This document shows positions 1-10,433 of a stretch of 64,000 nt of DNA, one piece after another; the first letter of the stretch is position 1; the number at the start of each line of letters is the position of its first letter. Under the pieces are notes generated by a model, which made no database searches, was not told where the DNA came from, and was given only the letters and a program-made list of their open reading frames with translations. A program made the translations under genes and the position numbers. This DNA is from Ipomoea triloba (lineage: Eukaryota; Streptophyta; Magnoliopsida; Solanales; Convolvulaceae): NCBI RefSeq assembly GCF_003576645.1, contig NC_044920.1, forward strand, positions 22,366,063 to 22,430,062, read 5' to 3'.

Positions 1-35
<35 letters not shown>
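1..35. repeat. T homopolymer at window edge
   Basis: An uninterrupted run of 35 T opens the window. It may be the reverse-strand poly(A) of an element lying to the left; nothing else can be said. Confidence 0.9.
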
Positions 36-45
<10 letters not shown>

Positions 46-56
46 AAAAGCTATAA

Positions 57-205
57 GCCGAAGGCCTTGTGGTCAAGCGGCACCCGGTGTACACTCCCAT
101 GTGAAAGGGAGTGGGTTCGAGCCTTAGTGGAGGCATTCAGTAGGTTGAGAAAGTAACTACGTACGGATACTGCATCGTAACCGAATCAGAAGAACTCAAA
201 AAAAT
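57..205 (+). mobile_element. tRNA-derived SINE, family S
   Basis: A 149-bp short retroposon. Its head resembles a tRNA gene, with an A-box-like ggtcaagcgg near 72 and a B box gggttcgagcc near 112, the internal RNA polymerase III promoter parts. The body carries ttcagtaggttgagaa and a tail of gatactgcatcgtaac type, ending in an A run. A 15-bp duplication flanks it (42-56 and 206-220, 14 of 15 identical), the mark of target-primed insertion. The same family recurs at 13058-13222 (-) and 57618-57742 (+), each with its own target duplication. It is not a functional tRNA because no full cloverleaf forms. Confidence 0.85.
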
Positions 206-295
206 AGTAAAAAACTATAAAGATGACGAAAATGACCTAGCTAATAAATATATATATATATATACGTATTTATATTAATTTATTTTTTAATTAAT

Positions 296-691
296 TAGTA
301 CTTGGCTCGCGGCCCGCACGGGCTAACCCGCGTGGATTGCGGGTCAATTTTGGCCCGCGTTTTCGCGGGCCTAACTTTTCATGACCCTACCTCGCCCCAC
401 CTCAAGGTGGGTGCGGGCCAGCTCGCGGACTTCGGCCCATTCTGACAGTACTAGTAAAAACTGACCTCTAGACAGGATTATGGTTAGACTGCCTTGAACA
501 GTCTCAACTTTAATCCTCCCTCAAATCGCGGGCGTAACTTTTCATGACCCTACCTCGCCCCACCTCGAGGTGGGTGCGGGCGAGCTCGCGGACTTCGGCC
601 CATTCTGACAGTACTAGTAAAAACTGACCTCTAGACAGGATTATGGTTAGACTGCCTTGAACAGCCTCAACTTTAATCCTCCCTCAAATGG
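296..691. repeat. GC-rich hAT-derived fragment in a 163-bp tandem duplication
   Basis: From 300 the sequence becomes GC-rich with many gcccgcggg words. It ends at ctgacagtactag (about 448), which matches the end of the hAT-type element at 22912-23374. The right part of this fragment plus about 70 bp of flank is repeated once in tandem: the word taacttttcatgaccc begins near 372 and again near 535, a period of 163. The copies differ at only a few positions, so the duplication is young. Confidence 0.75.
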
Positions 692-929
692 ATTATGGTT
701 AGATAAAACATATGCTATTTGATTACATGATCATGCAAGAGATAATCACCTGTGATAATTCTAGTTTCATTACCTAGCATAAAAAAGAAAAATCAATTTT
801 ACAGTCCCCAACCAAACACAGACATCAAAAATCAGTTTATAAGAAAATTGGTATAAAGATAAATTTAGCTGCTTAGAATATGTTTCATGACATAACAAGT
901 AAAATTCTACAACTTATTACGCCAAAGAA
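692..929. other. Spacer, no gene seen
   Basis: AT-rich sequence with no coding potential, repeat or RNA that I can recognise. It is the 3' flank of the tRNA gene on the minus strand. Confidence 0.6.
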
Positions 930-1001
930 AGGTCCCACCGAGATTTGAACTCGGGTTACTGGATTCAGAGTCCAATGTCCTGACCACTAGACCATGGGAC
1001 C
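930..1001 (-). tRNA. tRNA-Gln(CUG): tRNA-Gln (anticodon CUG)
   Basis: A complete 72-nt nuclear tRNA on the minus strand. The acceptor stem GGTCCCA pairs with TGGGACC, followed by discriminator base T. The D arm contains GGTCTAGTGGTC. The anticodon loop is CTCTGAA, giving anticodon CTG, which reads CAG codons for glutamine. The T arm contains the B box GAGTTCAAATCTC. There is no intron. A CAA motif lies immediately upstream on the minus strand, as is usual before plant tRNA genes, and short T runs follow the gene (TTTCTTT), a weak Pol III terminator. It looks functional, unlike the tRNA-like heads of the SINEs in this window. Confidence 0.95.
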
Positions 1002-1254
1002 TTGATGTTTCGTTTTGTATTTCTTTATTAAATAAGTTTCTTTTAAATTCTTTTTGAAAATTTCCATATTCCTAGTTTCTGGATGATTACATGTTGCTAA
1101 TAATAATGAATTTTTGCTTCCTGAATGAGTCTTTTTTTCTAATTAATAAAAAAAATTAGAAATTCATTTTTCCATTTCCTACCCAATTCAAAAAAAAAAA
1201 AAAGAAAAAAGAAAAAAGAAAAAAAGAATTCGACCTTTTTTTCTTTTTTTTTTA
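1002..1254. other. AT-rich spacer with homopolymer runs
   Basis: The 5' flank of the tRNA gene, followed by A-rich and T-rich low-complexity runs around 1190-1250. No gene is seen. Confidence 0.6.
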
Positions 1255-1640
1255 AAGATTGAAAATATGAATTTTATTTCTTAGTGGGTAACAATGAGGA
1301 TATTGGTAAAGATGAATTTGCGAACAAAAAAAAACGTTGGCATCCACTAGTTTGCCAACTTATCTTTAGATGTGCCTGAGCTAAAGTTTTGCATTTTTTT
1401 TTTATAAAGATGTTAATGAAAATATAAACAAATAGAATATTTGGTTGTTTAAGTTTAAAAGTATTTTAGACATTAAACATTTTAATTTTTTTTTTAATTC
1501 AGTTTGTGATAATTGGTTTTTACTAATTAACTATTTTTTATTGAGTTGATGCACTACTTCTATTTTGTAGTGTAATATTTTTTAATTGTGAAATTACAAA
1601 TACTTATGCATATTATATTAAGAAAAATTATTTACAAATA
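1255..1640. repeat. R1 repeat, copy D (fragment)
   Basis: This stretch matches 9645-9930 (shared words around ttggcatcc, ccaacttatctt, tttgcatttttt and attgagttgatgcactacttt) and, at its left, the right end of 25130-25790. It is a fragment of the dispersed R1 family. No coding sequence is visible. Confidence 0.65.
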
Positions 1641-2054
1641 TAACCCTATATTTTTTCTACACACATGTATACCATGCTTTGTTTCCTCTCTGTCTCATTC
1701 ATATATATATATATATAATTGTGTTCTGGTGCTGTAGGTAGTCCCAAGTGCGACAATGGAATTAGATCTGCGCTGTTAATTTTAATTTCGCAATTGATCT
1801 CAATCGTTGATCTTTGAGATGTTGAATTTCACGCACTGAGGGGTAAATTAGTTAAACAAAAAAATTTAAAAATAACAGTTCTTACTATTGTCTTTTCCAC
1901 AACGTCTCCATTTACTTTGATTAGTTTGCATTTCATCTTCAGCAATCGGTGAATTTCGTAGAACAAAGCAATCATAACAACCACAACAATGACGTTTGAA
2001 AAGAATGTACCCCAACCAAACCAAACTTAGCAACCAACAACGGCTGTAAAAGGT
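1641..2054. other. Spacer, no gene seen
   Basis: AT-rich with a short TA run near 1701-1718. A short reading frame on the minus strand (65 codons) has no recognisable domain and I do not call it a gene. Confidence 0.5.
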
Positions 2055-2620
2055 AAATTTCATCTATTTTGAAGTGATTAGATTAGGGTTTAAGATTAAT
2101 TAAATTATGCTCTACCTTTAGGTGTATGTGCATATTTAAAACCTTAGATGCGTACTTAAACCCTTTAGCTGCGTAGGTGAAGTGTTTAAGGTGCATGGGT
2201 TAACCTATCACTTGCATTAGAGTGCAAAGTGTGAAATCACACTGTAATGTGCGTGTTGTAACGCTTGAGGTGCGTACTTAAACCTTTTAGGTGCGTAGGT
2301 GAAGTGGTTAATGTGTGTGCTTAAACTATGATATGAAAATTTCATCTACTTTGAAGTGATTCACCTAGGGTTTAAGATTAATTTAAATTGCACACTACCT
2401 TTAGGTCCGTGCGCATATTTAAAACCTTATGTGCGTAATTAAACCTTTTAGTTGCGTAGATGGAGTGTGTAAGGTGCGTGGGTTAACCTATCACTTGTAT
2501 TAGAGTTCGAAGTGTGAAATCACATTTTAGGTTCGCAGTTGTAATGCTTGAGGTGCGTACTTAAACTTTTTAGGTGTGTAGATGAAGTATTTAAGGTGCG
2601 TGATTAAAAATACGCACTGC
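2055..2620. repeat. 282-bp unit, two tandem copies, built on the ggtgcgt word
   Basis: The phrase aaatttcatcta.tttgaagtg starts at 2055 and again at 2337, a period of 282 bp. Each unit contains many variants of ttaggtgcgta, the reverse complement of the cgcaccttaa word that dominates 3180-3840. The two copies are diverged, mostly by substitutions. They lie just left of the decayed Ulp1-type transposon gene and may be its subterminal region. Confidence 0.7.
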
Positions 2621-2639
2621 ATTAGAATTCGAAGTGTGA

Positions 2640-5210
2640 AATCGCATTTTAGGTGCCCACAAAATGGATCCGTTGGGACACAAGTGCTATACTATTTGGA
2701 AGATGTGTACAACATTCCTCGTATGAATTGGTGCTCATTTGTTATGAACACGTTGATGGAGAAATCAGTACAGTGGTTAAAGAAGAAATTTGAATATTTT
2801 CCTAGTCTTCTATTGTTTTTGCTTATAAGTTTTAATAGTAGTTTATGTTTCTAACACCATTTATTTGTTTTCAGGTCTTTTATGTTGATCGCATTGTGCT
2901 ATTCAATCGTCATGTTTAAACGATGAACATATGATCATTTTGAAGGATCGACAAAATGAAGAGCTTAATGATGGTGGTTTTTGTCAGGTCGAATTGAGGC
3001 TCGTTATATGCCTACAACAGTTGTTTCGGCCCTAGAACTAGTAATGTCTAAGGACCATCTACATCAGATCTCGAGGTTCAACCACAACGTCAAGAATCTC
3101 CCCAGGTTGAGTTGGAGTGTCCAACATCTTCAAAGGCCCAAACTGGGCCAGCTGATGAGTTGCAGGTGTGGTCTTTAGTCTTTAAGTTTTAATTAAAAAA
3201 AACACACCTTACTGTGTAGAAATACGCACCTTAAGTGTTATTAACACGCACTTTAACATTTAAAACCACACACCCTAAGTCTTAGCATTGGTAGTTGTCA
3301 ACTCTACGCTTTAAAACAACGACGTACCCAATGCTTGACAATCTTAATTGTCAATTGAATACACATTTAGCTTTGAAACTATGCACCTTAAGTTTTAAAT
3401 TCAAGCACCTAAAGGCATGGCATTAGTAATTTTCAACTTAGCTTGCACCTGCAATGCAATTTAGTTTTATTTTAACTCGCCCTAAGGGTTACAACAACGC
3501 ACCTTAAGGTTTCAAAAAACACACCTTCTTGTTTAAAATAGTGGACCTAAAGTTTGACAGCCGTAATTCTCAACTTTTCATTGAAAGGTAGTTTAGATTG
3601 GTTTTAATGCATATTTATCTTTGAAAATTTGCATCCTAAGTTCTAAATTCACATTTATCCGTAAGTTTTGCTACCATGCACCTTAAGGTTTATTAGCACA
3701 CACCTTAAGTTATATTTTCACGCACTTTAAATTTTATTATCACTCACATTAAGGTTTTTAAAACGCACCTTAAGTTTTACTAGAAAGCACCTTAAGGTTT
3801 ATTTGCACGCACCTTAAGCTTGAAAAACACCTTTAGTCTAATATATTTTTAATTTTTTTTTGGAAATCACTCATACATCCATGAATTCAAAGAAAGTTTG
3901 CAAGCATTTGGTGCTAACATGGTAAAGATAATTAATCTAGCCTAGAAAGCACCGCCAATGATTGCAGGCAATGACCAAGTGAAGTCATTGCAGTCGTTGG
4001 CTCAAAAGATGCTTGGTGCTGGGAAAGAGGTGGTGCAACCTCCTCTTTCACAAAATGAGCCTGAATCAATGAGCAGCCAAGACTCGTTTTGGGGAAACGC
4101 ATAGAATCTTGTTGCTATTGATCTTGCTATACAAAGGAGGCTGGAGTATATCAAGGAGGTGTCTGACATGCCAAGTCTCAATCTTGGTTTTACTCCCACT
4201 CCACTAGATGCTGGGAAATGTTCTTGGGCTAATGTTGCAAATATTGCTGCGCATTGCACTCCCCAAAAGGAGGATCAATAGCATGTTGGATAGGGTCACC
4301 AAGAGGTTTCTACCAAGAACAACGACAAAGGAAAAGTTGTTCTAGTAGGAGTTGAAGTACTTGCTCTAATGGAACAGCAAATTCAAAGGAGCAAGTCAGC
4401 TAGCAGATGTTGAAGTACTTGTTGTAGTCCAAGTTTATTCTGAGCAGGTAGCAAAGCAGCAGCTTGATGTAGAAGTACCTTTTCAAGTTCAAGTTTCTAC
4501 TGAACAGGTACCGCAACAGCAGGTTGAAATCAGCAAAATTGTACAACTAGCAACAGCCCTAGTACAACAGCAAATTGTGTCAAGTAATGACACTAGGTTG
4601 AAGTGGCTTCCATGGTGCAACAATGTTCCGACTCAAGCACATCAACTGCAACCACAACACATAAGCAGTCTTTTGAATCGATCAAGGAGGCTGAAGCTGC
4701 AGAGGTTAAAAATACGAGTCCAGAAAGGTCGCAAAAGGCAAAGTAACAACCTTTCAGGTGCAAGCTCAGAAAGAAGTAGCAAGGAGACCAACAAAAATGT
4801 CAGGTTCAATGAAATCTCCATTTAGGTCAAGACAAGTTAATGTTTGTCAACCATACATTGCCAATGAGAAGGAATGTAAGCGTTGGGTTTTTGAAAGCAA
4901 GGATTCGGCTGAGTAAGTATTACTTTAAGTGTCTATTTGTTTTGTTATAAATGTACTTGTTAATTGCACATTTTATTATTTTATCTTCCAAATTTTAACT
5001 GAATGTTGTAGGTTTGATTTTGTTTTTCAATATGGGTCGAGAGGTATGATGATGTGTTTGCTGATGTCCTTGAAGTAAAAAATGTATGTGGAATCTAGTG
5101 TGCTGGATACATGGTGTGTCATTTTAAATGACAGGGAGAAGTACATAGATTCAAATTCTCCTTACAGATTTTTCTTTACAACATATGCAGTGGTAAGTCA
5201 TTTTTTAACT
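2640..5210 (+). pseudogene. Decayed transposon gene, Ulp1-type protease/DUF1985-like
   Basis: Translated pieces resemble the Ulp1-like cysteine-protease genes carried by plant Mutator-like and CACTA transposons. Around 2690-2790 a frame reads VLYYLEDVYNIPRMNWCSFV, like the DUF1985/mobile-domain part of such proteins. Near 4165 it reads DMPSLNLGFTP, and at 5090-5190 YVESSVLDTWCVILNDREKY followed by RFFFTT, both typical of this class. The pieces are in different frames and broken by stops, and arrays of cgcaccttaa words lie between them, so no full protein can be made. The catalytic His-Asp-Cys region was not found. I infer a dead, internally rearranged element; superfamily assignment is tentative. 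Confidence 0.55.
3180..3840. repeat. Degenerate array of the cgcaccttaag word
   Basis: More than a dozen variants of (c)gcaccttaag(t)tttta occur here at irregular spacing of roughly 20-40 bp. The same word appears inverted at 2080-2620 and again direct at 5200-5400. It resembles the subterminal motif clusters of large DNA transposons, here inside and beside the Ulp1-type fragment. Confidence 0.7.
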
Positions 5211-5410
5211 CACCTTAAGTGTTAAAACAATGCACCTTAAGATATATTTTTACGCACCTTAGGGCATGTCTTCACACACCTGATGCAACTTGTTAGTGCA
5301 ACCCTTTTCAGATGTATCTTAACTCACATTAAGCCTTTAAATAATGCACCTTGAGGTGTATTTTCATGCACCTAAGGGTATGTCTTCACACGCGTAAGGC
5401 CTTTCTGTTG
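5200..5410. repeat. Second cluster of cgcaccttaag words
   Basis: Variants such as tgcaccttaag, acgcaccttag and atgcacctaagg recur every 30-50 bp, in the same orientation as the 3180-3840 array. Confidence 0.65.
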
Positions 5411-5448
5411 TAATTTTCTAAAAGCATTTGTAAGGCTTTTTAGACATA

Positions 5449-5490
5449 CTAGTAATTTTCGCTAGTGCGTTGCACTAAATAAATTTGTTA
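5449..5490 (-). mobile_element. Probable Helitron 3' terminus
   Basis: Read on the minus strand, a short hairpin (tagtgc stem, loop, gcacta; 5463-5477) is followed about ten bases later by CTAG and then T. This is the arrangement of plant Helitron 3' ends, which insert between A and T. A second example is at 37555-37582. The 5' end is not identified. Confidence 0.45.
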
Positions 5491-5611
5491 TAATATTTTA
5501 AGAATATTTGGATCGATATACAATCTATATAATCTATATATTATCTATATAAAAACAACATCCTCCTCCTAAATTTTCTCGCTCAAATATATTAGTTATA
5601 ATTGGTAATAA

Positions 5612-7990
5612 GCTCTAAGAGTGTGGAATGACCTTGATAAAGGCTTCCTCCTAGTTAATATGACATCCATTATCTAATCAATTGACTATTTTCCTTGTTT
5701 TTTGGTTCAATTGTGTTTCCTTGTCCTAATCCAAGTTATTATTCCCCTCCACTTTTACCACTTTTTGTTATCTCATTCCTTTGTTAGTTGTTTTCATTAT
5801 TACATTATTCAAATCTTTGCTCGAGGTTAGATTTTTAATTGAAGAGTTACAACCTTGTGCTTGAGAAGCAATTTAAAAAAGCTTAACTCTTACTATCAGT
5901 CTTTGAGGACGATATCTGGTGTGAGGATACCTTTTCACAAAAATCTCACCCAAAATATTCTTCTATTAATAACAATGTGGTTAAATTAAATGCAATATAC
6001 TTTAAAAACATATATGATATAGCATAGAGTGTTCCAATTTTTGTTAAAAAGGATTCCATTGACTAGTAATGGGTAACTATAAAAACTTACATATCTTTTT
6101 GTGACAATAATATGGTTAATAATTTGTTTAAACTATCAAGATTTGTTTAGATGTCTGAGTATTTTTTTTTAAAATGAAATGAATGTCATGGTTATTTGCA
6201 AAAAATGGTTAAACCTTGGAACTCTATTTTGCTTTTAGATATTTTTATTTTTTTGTGTTTTACTTTTAAGTCTTTTTTTATGGCCTATAAGACTAGGGAG
6301 TTATCTGTCCGTGTTTCTTTTTCTTTTGCTTTATGTGAGGTTTTTTGTGATTTTTTGGGAATATGTATTTGTTTTGTTGCTTCTTTTGTTCTATGTGATG
6401 TTTCTGTGGGCGCAGGGTCTGTGTGCGCCTGTTGTTTTAGTTTGAGATTCTGTGCCTTTTGTTACTGTTCAGAAATTAGTTGGATTTTATCATTATTTAT
6501 GTACCAATTGTTTCTATTAAAGCACATATACTATTTGGTTTTTTCCTAGTTTGTGTCGATTTGAGTTAATACTATTTTGAGTCCTCTGAGTATAGTGGCT
6601 TTGACACGTTTAATCCTATACTTTCAAATTGACCACTCGTGGTTCCTTGACTTTCAAATTGTTACCATTTGTTGTCCAAGTTAACCATCCATGACCTTTT
6701 AACTTTTAAAATTTAACCAGTCGTGGTCCTCTTGGAATGTTAAAATTTGATAGTTGAAGAACCATGAGTGGTTACCTTGGAACACGGATGGTTTCAATTT
6801 GAAAGTCGAAGGACCATGTGTGATTAATTTGAAAGTTTAGTACTAAACTTGACAAAACCACTATACTCAGAGGACTCCATATAGCATTATTTTGTTTAAT
6901 CATGCATGTCTTGTGGTGATCTGGTGATGAGTTGGTTGGTACATTGTTGTCAACAATTATATAATAGCCTAGTTTGGTAATAATATTCTTGATAAAGATT
7001 TTTCTATTTTGTTTATATCTACCTATTTTCATAATGTGGGGGTTTCTTTTTAGAAATTTAGGTTGTGGTTTGACTAGGAGTCTAGGATAATGCTCTTTGT
7101 TGTGGGTTACCTTATCGTAGGAGTGAGATAATATATGTTTTGTTGTATTGAGTTGTACTACATTGATGGTTGACCTATGATGTTGTGAGGAGCTGTCTAT
7201 CATGAGAGGGAGCATGGTTGTGGTGTGGTGTGGCATGATGATGTCCAATGTTTATTGAGACCTTGGTTTTGGCTATCATTTAACCTTTGTTTAGGTTGTT
7301 TTCATACTTGATTTTCTTAGGCTACTAAGTTAGTCAGCTTCTATCTCTATGCTTTGTGTATTCTTTTTAATCGAGGTTGATTGTGTATAAGGCTTTTGTT
7401 GTTATTTTTTGGGGCTTAACTTTTATTGCTTGATTTTACATTTGTTTTGGAAGGCACGCTTACATATTTATTAAAACTATTAATTAAGATTCCAAAAGTA
7501 AATGCATCCTTTTGTTATTTCAAATAATAATATACTAATTAATATATATATTACAATATGGGTCATGTCACACTTATAACCAAATGAGACAAATGAACAC
7601 AATCCACTAAAATTACGAGCGGTTTATTTGCCATTACTAGTTATGCTAGTTGTGTCATCTTAGCAATGAACAATTTTTAGTTGGATTGAATTGTCTATCT
7701 TCAATGTCGTACCTATGTTGCTCGAAAACATTTTGTCTCATAAACATATCGAATCTCATTCGAAAATGTTTTCATGTTGTTCCTTAATTAATCAAAAATT
7801 TTTAGATCATTTCCTAATTAATTAAAAATTTAGAAACTTGTTTATGCATTTTCGACCTAAATAAAATAAAATTTGACCTAGTTTTTGAAATTTTGAACCG
7901 ATTACAAGAAAAAAAAAATTGAAAATGTGTTTCCTGGCCAAAAGTAAAGAAGATATTAGTGAAGATGAATTCTAATGAAATTTCACCTAA
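5612..7990. repeat. R1 repeat, copy A
   Basis: Closely matches 14730-17232 (copy B) over about 2 kb, and its right third matches 25130-25790 (copy C). The left part (ctttgaggacgatatctggtg region near 5907) resembles the 3' part of a plant gypsy LTR, so R1 may be LTR-retrotransposon derived. Open frames inside it, including one of 158 codons on the minus strand at 6772-7248, are not kept in copy B and have no domain I recognise. The copy is cut at 7986 by the insertion of further elements and resumes at 9645. Confidence 0.75.
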
Positions 7991-8003
7991 ACCTAATATT
8001 CTT

Positions 8004-8702
8004 TTTTTGAAAGTAAACGTAGCTATTCCATTAATTCATAACATAAAACGTTTACATCAACGATCAATGAAATGGTAAACCATTCCTTACAGTCAGACAT
8101 AGAAACAACTTTTCTAACTATACTATAGAAAACTTGAATCGCAGACTGTTTCATAACTAGGAAGCTATGTTCCTTCAAGGAGCTTAAAGCTTCATAAAAA
8201 ATCTGGGTCTTCGTCATCATTCATTTTTGCTCGCCCAGGATAAAATCAACACTTGCCGAAACCAAACTAAACGATTTATGCTAATGAAAATGAAAAGCTC
8301 GTGAAAGTAACGAGATGAAAAATGCTCGTGAAAGTAACGAGATGAAAAATGCTCGTGAAAGTAACGAGAGGAAACACAATAATAGAGAAAATAAAAAGTA
8401 GGTAAAGTCAAAGTAGGGTTGGGAGTTCGAGACTACCAACACAAACCCCAATACCTACCTACTATTATTTTATTCAAAGGGAAAGAAAACAGAAGACGAA
8501 GATCTATGGAGGTGGTCGGAGGCGGACGGACCTGCGACAGTGGCCGGGGCGGAAGAAGAGCGAGAGCAAACGTAGAAGGTGACTAAAACCGCCGGCTCAA
8601 AGCTCCATTAGAGCTCTGGCCGGAGGCCGGCGGTGGAAGCCGAAGTTGAGCAGCAGAGAAAGGCATTTGGTTTTAGAGAGAAAAGGGAGGCATCATTAGG
8701 GT
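8004..8702 (-). mobile_element. LINE-like retroposon with 18-bp target duplication
   Basis: A 699-bp insert flanked by a perfect 18-bp direct repeat (7986-8003 and 8703-8720). On the minus strand it begins with a GC-rich leader rich in ccgcc and ggccgg words (8500-8700) and ends with tacgtttactttc plus a poly(A) run, the usual 3' end of plant L1-type LINEs. It is too short for endonuclease and reverse transcriptase domains. It is therefore either an internally deleted LINE keeping both ends or a non-autonomous partner. Two short minus-strand frames (8217-8411, 8023-8220) show no domain. Confidence 0.7.
8297..8371. repeat. 27-bp unit, three tandem copies
   Basis: The unit gctcgtgaaagtaacgag plus nine bases starts at 8297, 8324 and 8351. 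It lies inside the LINE-like retroposon. The inner part ctcgt...acgag is itself an inverted repeat able to form a small stem. Confidence 0.85.
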
Positions 8703-8720
8703 CCTAAACCTAATATTCTT

Positions 8721-9644
8721 AATTTTCTGATTAAGCTTTTGTCTTATCTATACGAAACTTATCATTTATAAACCCTAATCGATATATCACACAATTCATG
8801 CAACAATAGTATAGATAATAGTGCGAAATAGAAATGTAGAAACTAAACTGGAACACGATATTGTTTACCCAGTTCGATACAACAGTATCTATGTTTGGGG
8901 ACGGCCAACAGTGCATCCAATCAACTATACTAAACACCAAAAGTACAGAAGATAAGAGAAACGTTCACACCCGAGTGATCCCTTACAAGGTATCTACTTA
9001 ACTGACTTATGGCTACAGTAGATTGTCAAGATCGGAGATCCGTGCTTCAGAAGTCCAAAGAAGTCCCCTTCTTGAAGAGCTGCTCTGTAGCTGTCCGTCT
9101 CGCTGGCTCACTCTACGCTACACCACAGCTACATGGCCTTCACGTCCACAGATTAAGCAAATTTTGCCTTCTCAAGTTCATCAACTTAAATCTCCAGAAC
9201 TTGGTTTTCTTGAGAAAACTAAGTAATCAAAGTGGATCTTTTAGAGCATTAAGGGAGATGGTTATCTTTCAAGTCAGAACTTGTTTATTCTCGTATCTCT
9301 TCTTGAACCATCTATCACCCTTTAAATAATACTCGGACTTAGGTAGACACGGTAATCCTTAACAATTAAATCCTTATAGTCAATTATTGTGATGCCCTTT
9401 GAGGTGTCCTGAAGATAGGGACTTTCTTGTAAACACGCCTCTTTACCGGTAACCGCTCTACTTAGCTCAGTAAGGATAAGTCGTGACGTCCAACGAATAC
9501 ATCCCGGACGCTCTGTCATAGAGTTTGATCAATCAGGTCTTCACACTTAACACTAAAAGACTCTAGACTTATATATAATTAATTTTTCATAATAAATCAT
9601 CCAATTACATCAGTGGGGTTAGATATAAAACACTAACATCTAAC
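8721..9644 (-). mobile_element. Copia-type LTR, probably solo
   Basis: On the minus strand the segment opens with TGTTAGATGTTAG at 9644, the style of a copia LTR start, and contains a TATA-like TTATTTAAA near 9325. No coding region accompanies it. It separates the two parts of R1 copy A. The left boundary is uncertain because the LINE-like retroposon is nested at that side, and I could not find a convincing 5-bp target duplication. Confidence 0.45.
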
Positions 9645-9934
9645 ATTAAAAACATTGGCATCCTTTAGTTTACCAACTTATCTTCAGATGCGCTTAATGC
9701 GCTTGTACTGATGTTTGCATTTTTTATGAAGATATTACTGAAAATTTAAACAATTAGAACAAATAAATTTTTAAAAACTATTTTGGAGTTTAGACATTGT
9801 ATTTTTATTTTAAATTGACTTTTTTATAATTGGTATTTATTATTTAACTATTTATTATTGAGTTGAAGCACTACTTTTATTATTTAGTATTGTTATATTT
9901 TAAATTGTGAAATAAGTAATATTTATGCCCATAA
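9645..9934. repeat. R1 repeat copy A, continuation
   Basis: Resumes the R1 family after the insertions at 7986-9644 and matches 1330-1640. No coding sequence. Confidence 0.55.
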
Positions 9935-10433
9935 GAAGGACCAACTGAAGACACTGGTGAACCTTCTAACCTTACAGATAAGACCCAAGGGGTTAAACCA
10001 ATACGAATAAAAAAGAATACTCGACCAAAATACTTGGTGATCGATCTGTTGGAATTCGAACTAGAAGTAAACTAAGAGGTAATCTAGTTGAGCTTGCTGG
10101 CTATCCATGATACACATCTAAAATTGAGCCAAAGAATATCAAAGAGGTTCTTCAAGATGACTTGTGGATAAATTAAAGGCGAGGCAAGATGAACTTGGTC
10201 AGTTTGAACAAAATCATGTATGGGACTTGGTGCCTAGACCTAAAGGTGTTAACATAATTGGAACCAAATGGATCTTTAAAAATAAGACAAACGAAGTCAT
10301 CAATGTAGCAAGAAATAAAGCATGACTGGTTTCTCAAGGATATACCCAGATTGAGGATATTGACTATGACGAAATGTTTACACTAGTTGCAAGGTTAGAA
10401 TCTATTCGAGTATTGCTTGCAATTGCTTATGTG
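9935..10433 (+). pseudogene. Ty1-copia polyprotein remnant (start of reverse transcriptase)
   Basis: From about 10180 the frame reads DELGQFEQNHVWDLVPRPKG, then IIGTKWIFKNK, then LVSQGYTQIEDIDYDE and LESIRVLLAIAYV. This is the beginning of a Ty1-copia reverse transcriptase, with the conserved RPKG, GTKW and QGY..E motifs. The expected Arg in RNKARLV is a TGA stop at 10323-10325, which fits a CGA to TGA change of a methylated cytosine. The preceding part (from about 10030) resembles the linker between integrase and reverse transcriptase. The catalytic YVDD region is missing, as the fragment ends where another LTR begins. Confidence 0.8.

Noticed and set aside
6772..7248. 158-codon minus-strand frame in R1 copy A.
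   Set aside because: The frame is not kept in copy B (16.6-17.1 kb) and encodes no recognisable domain.
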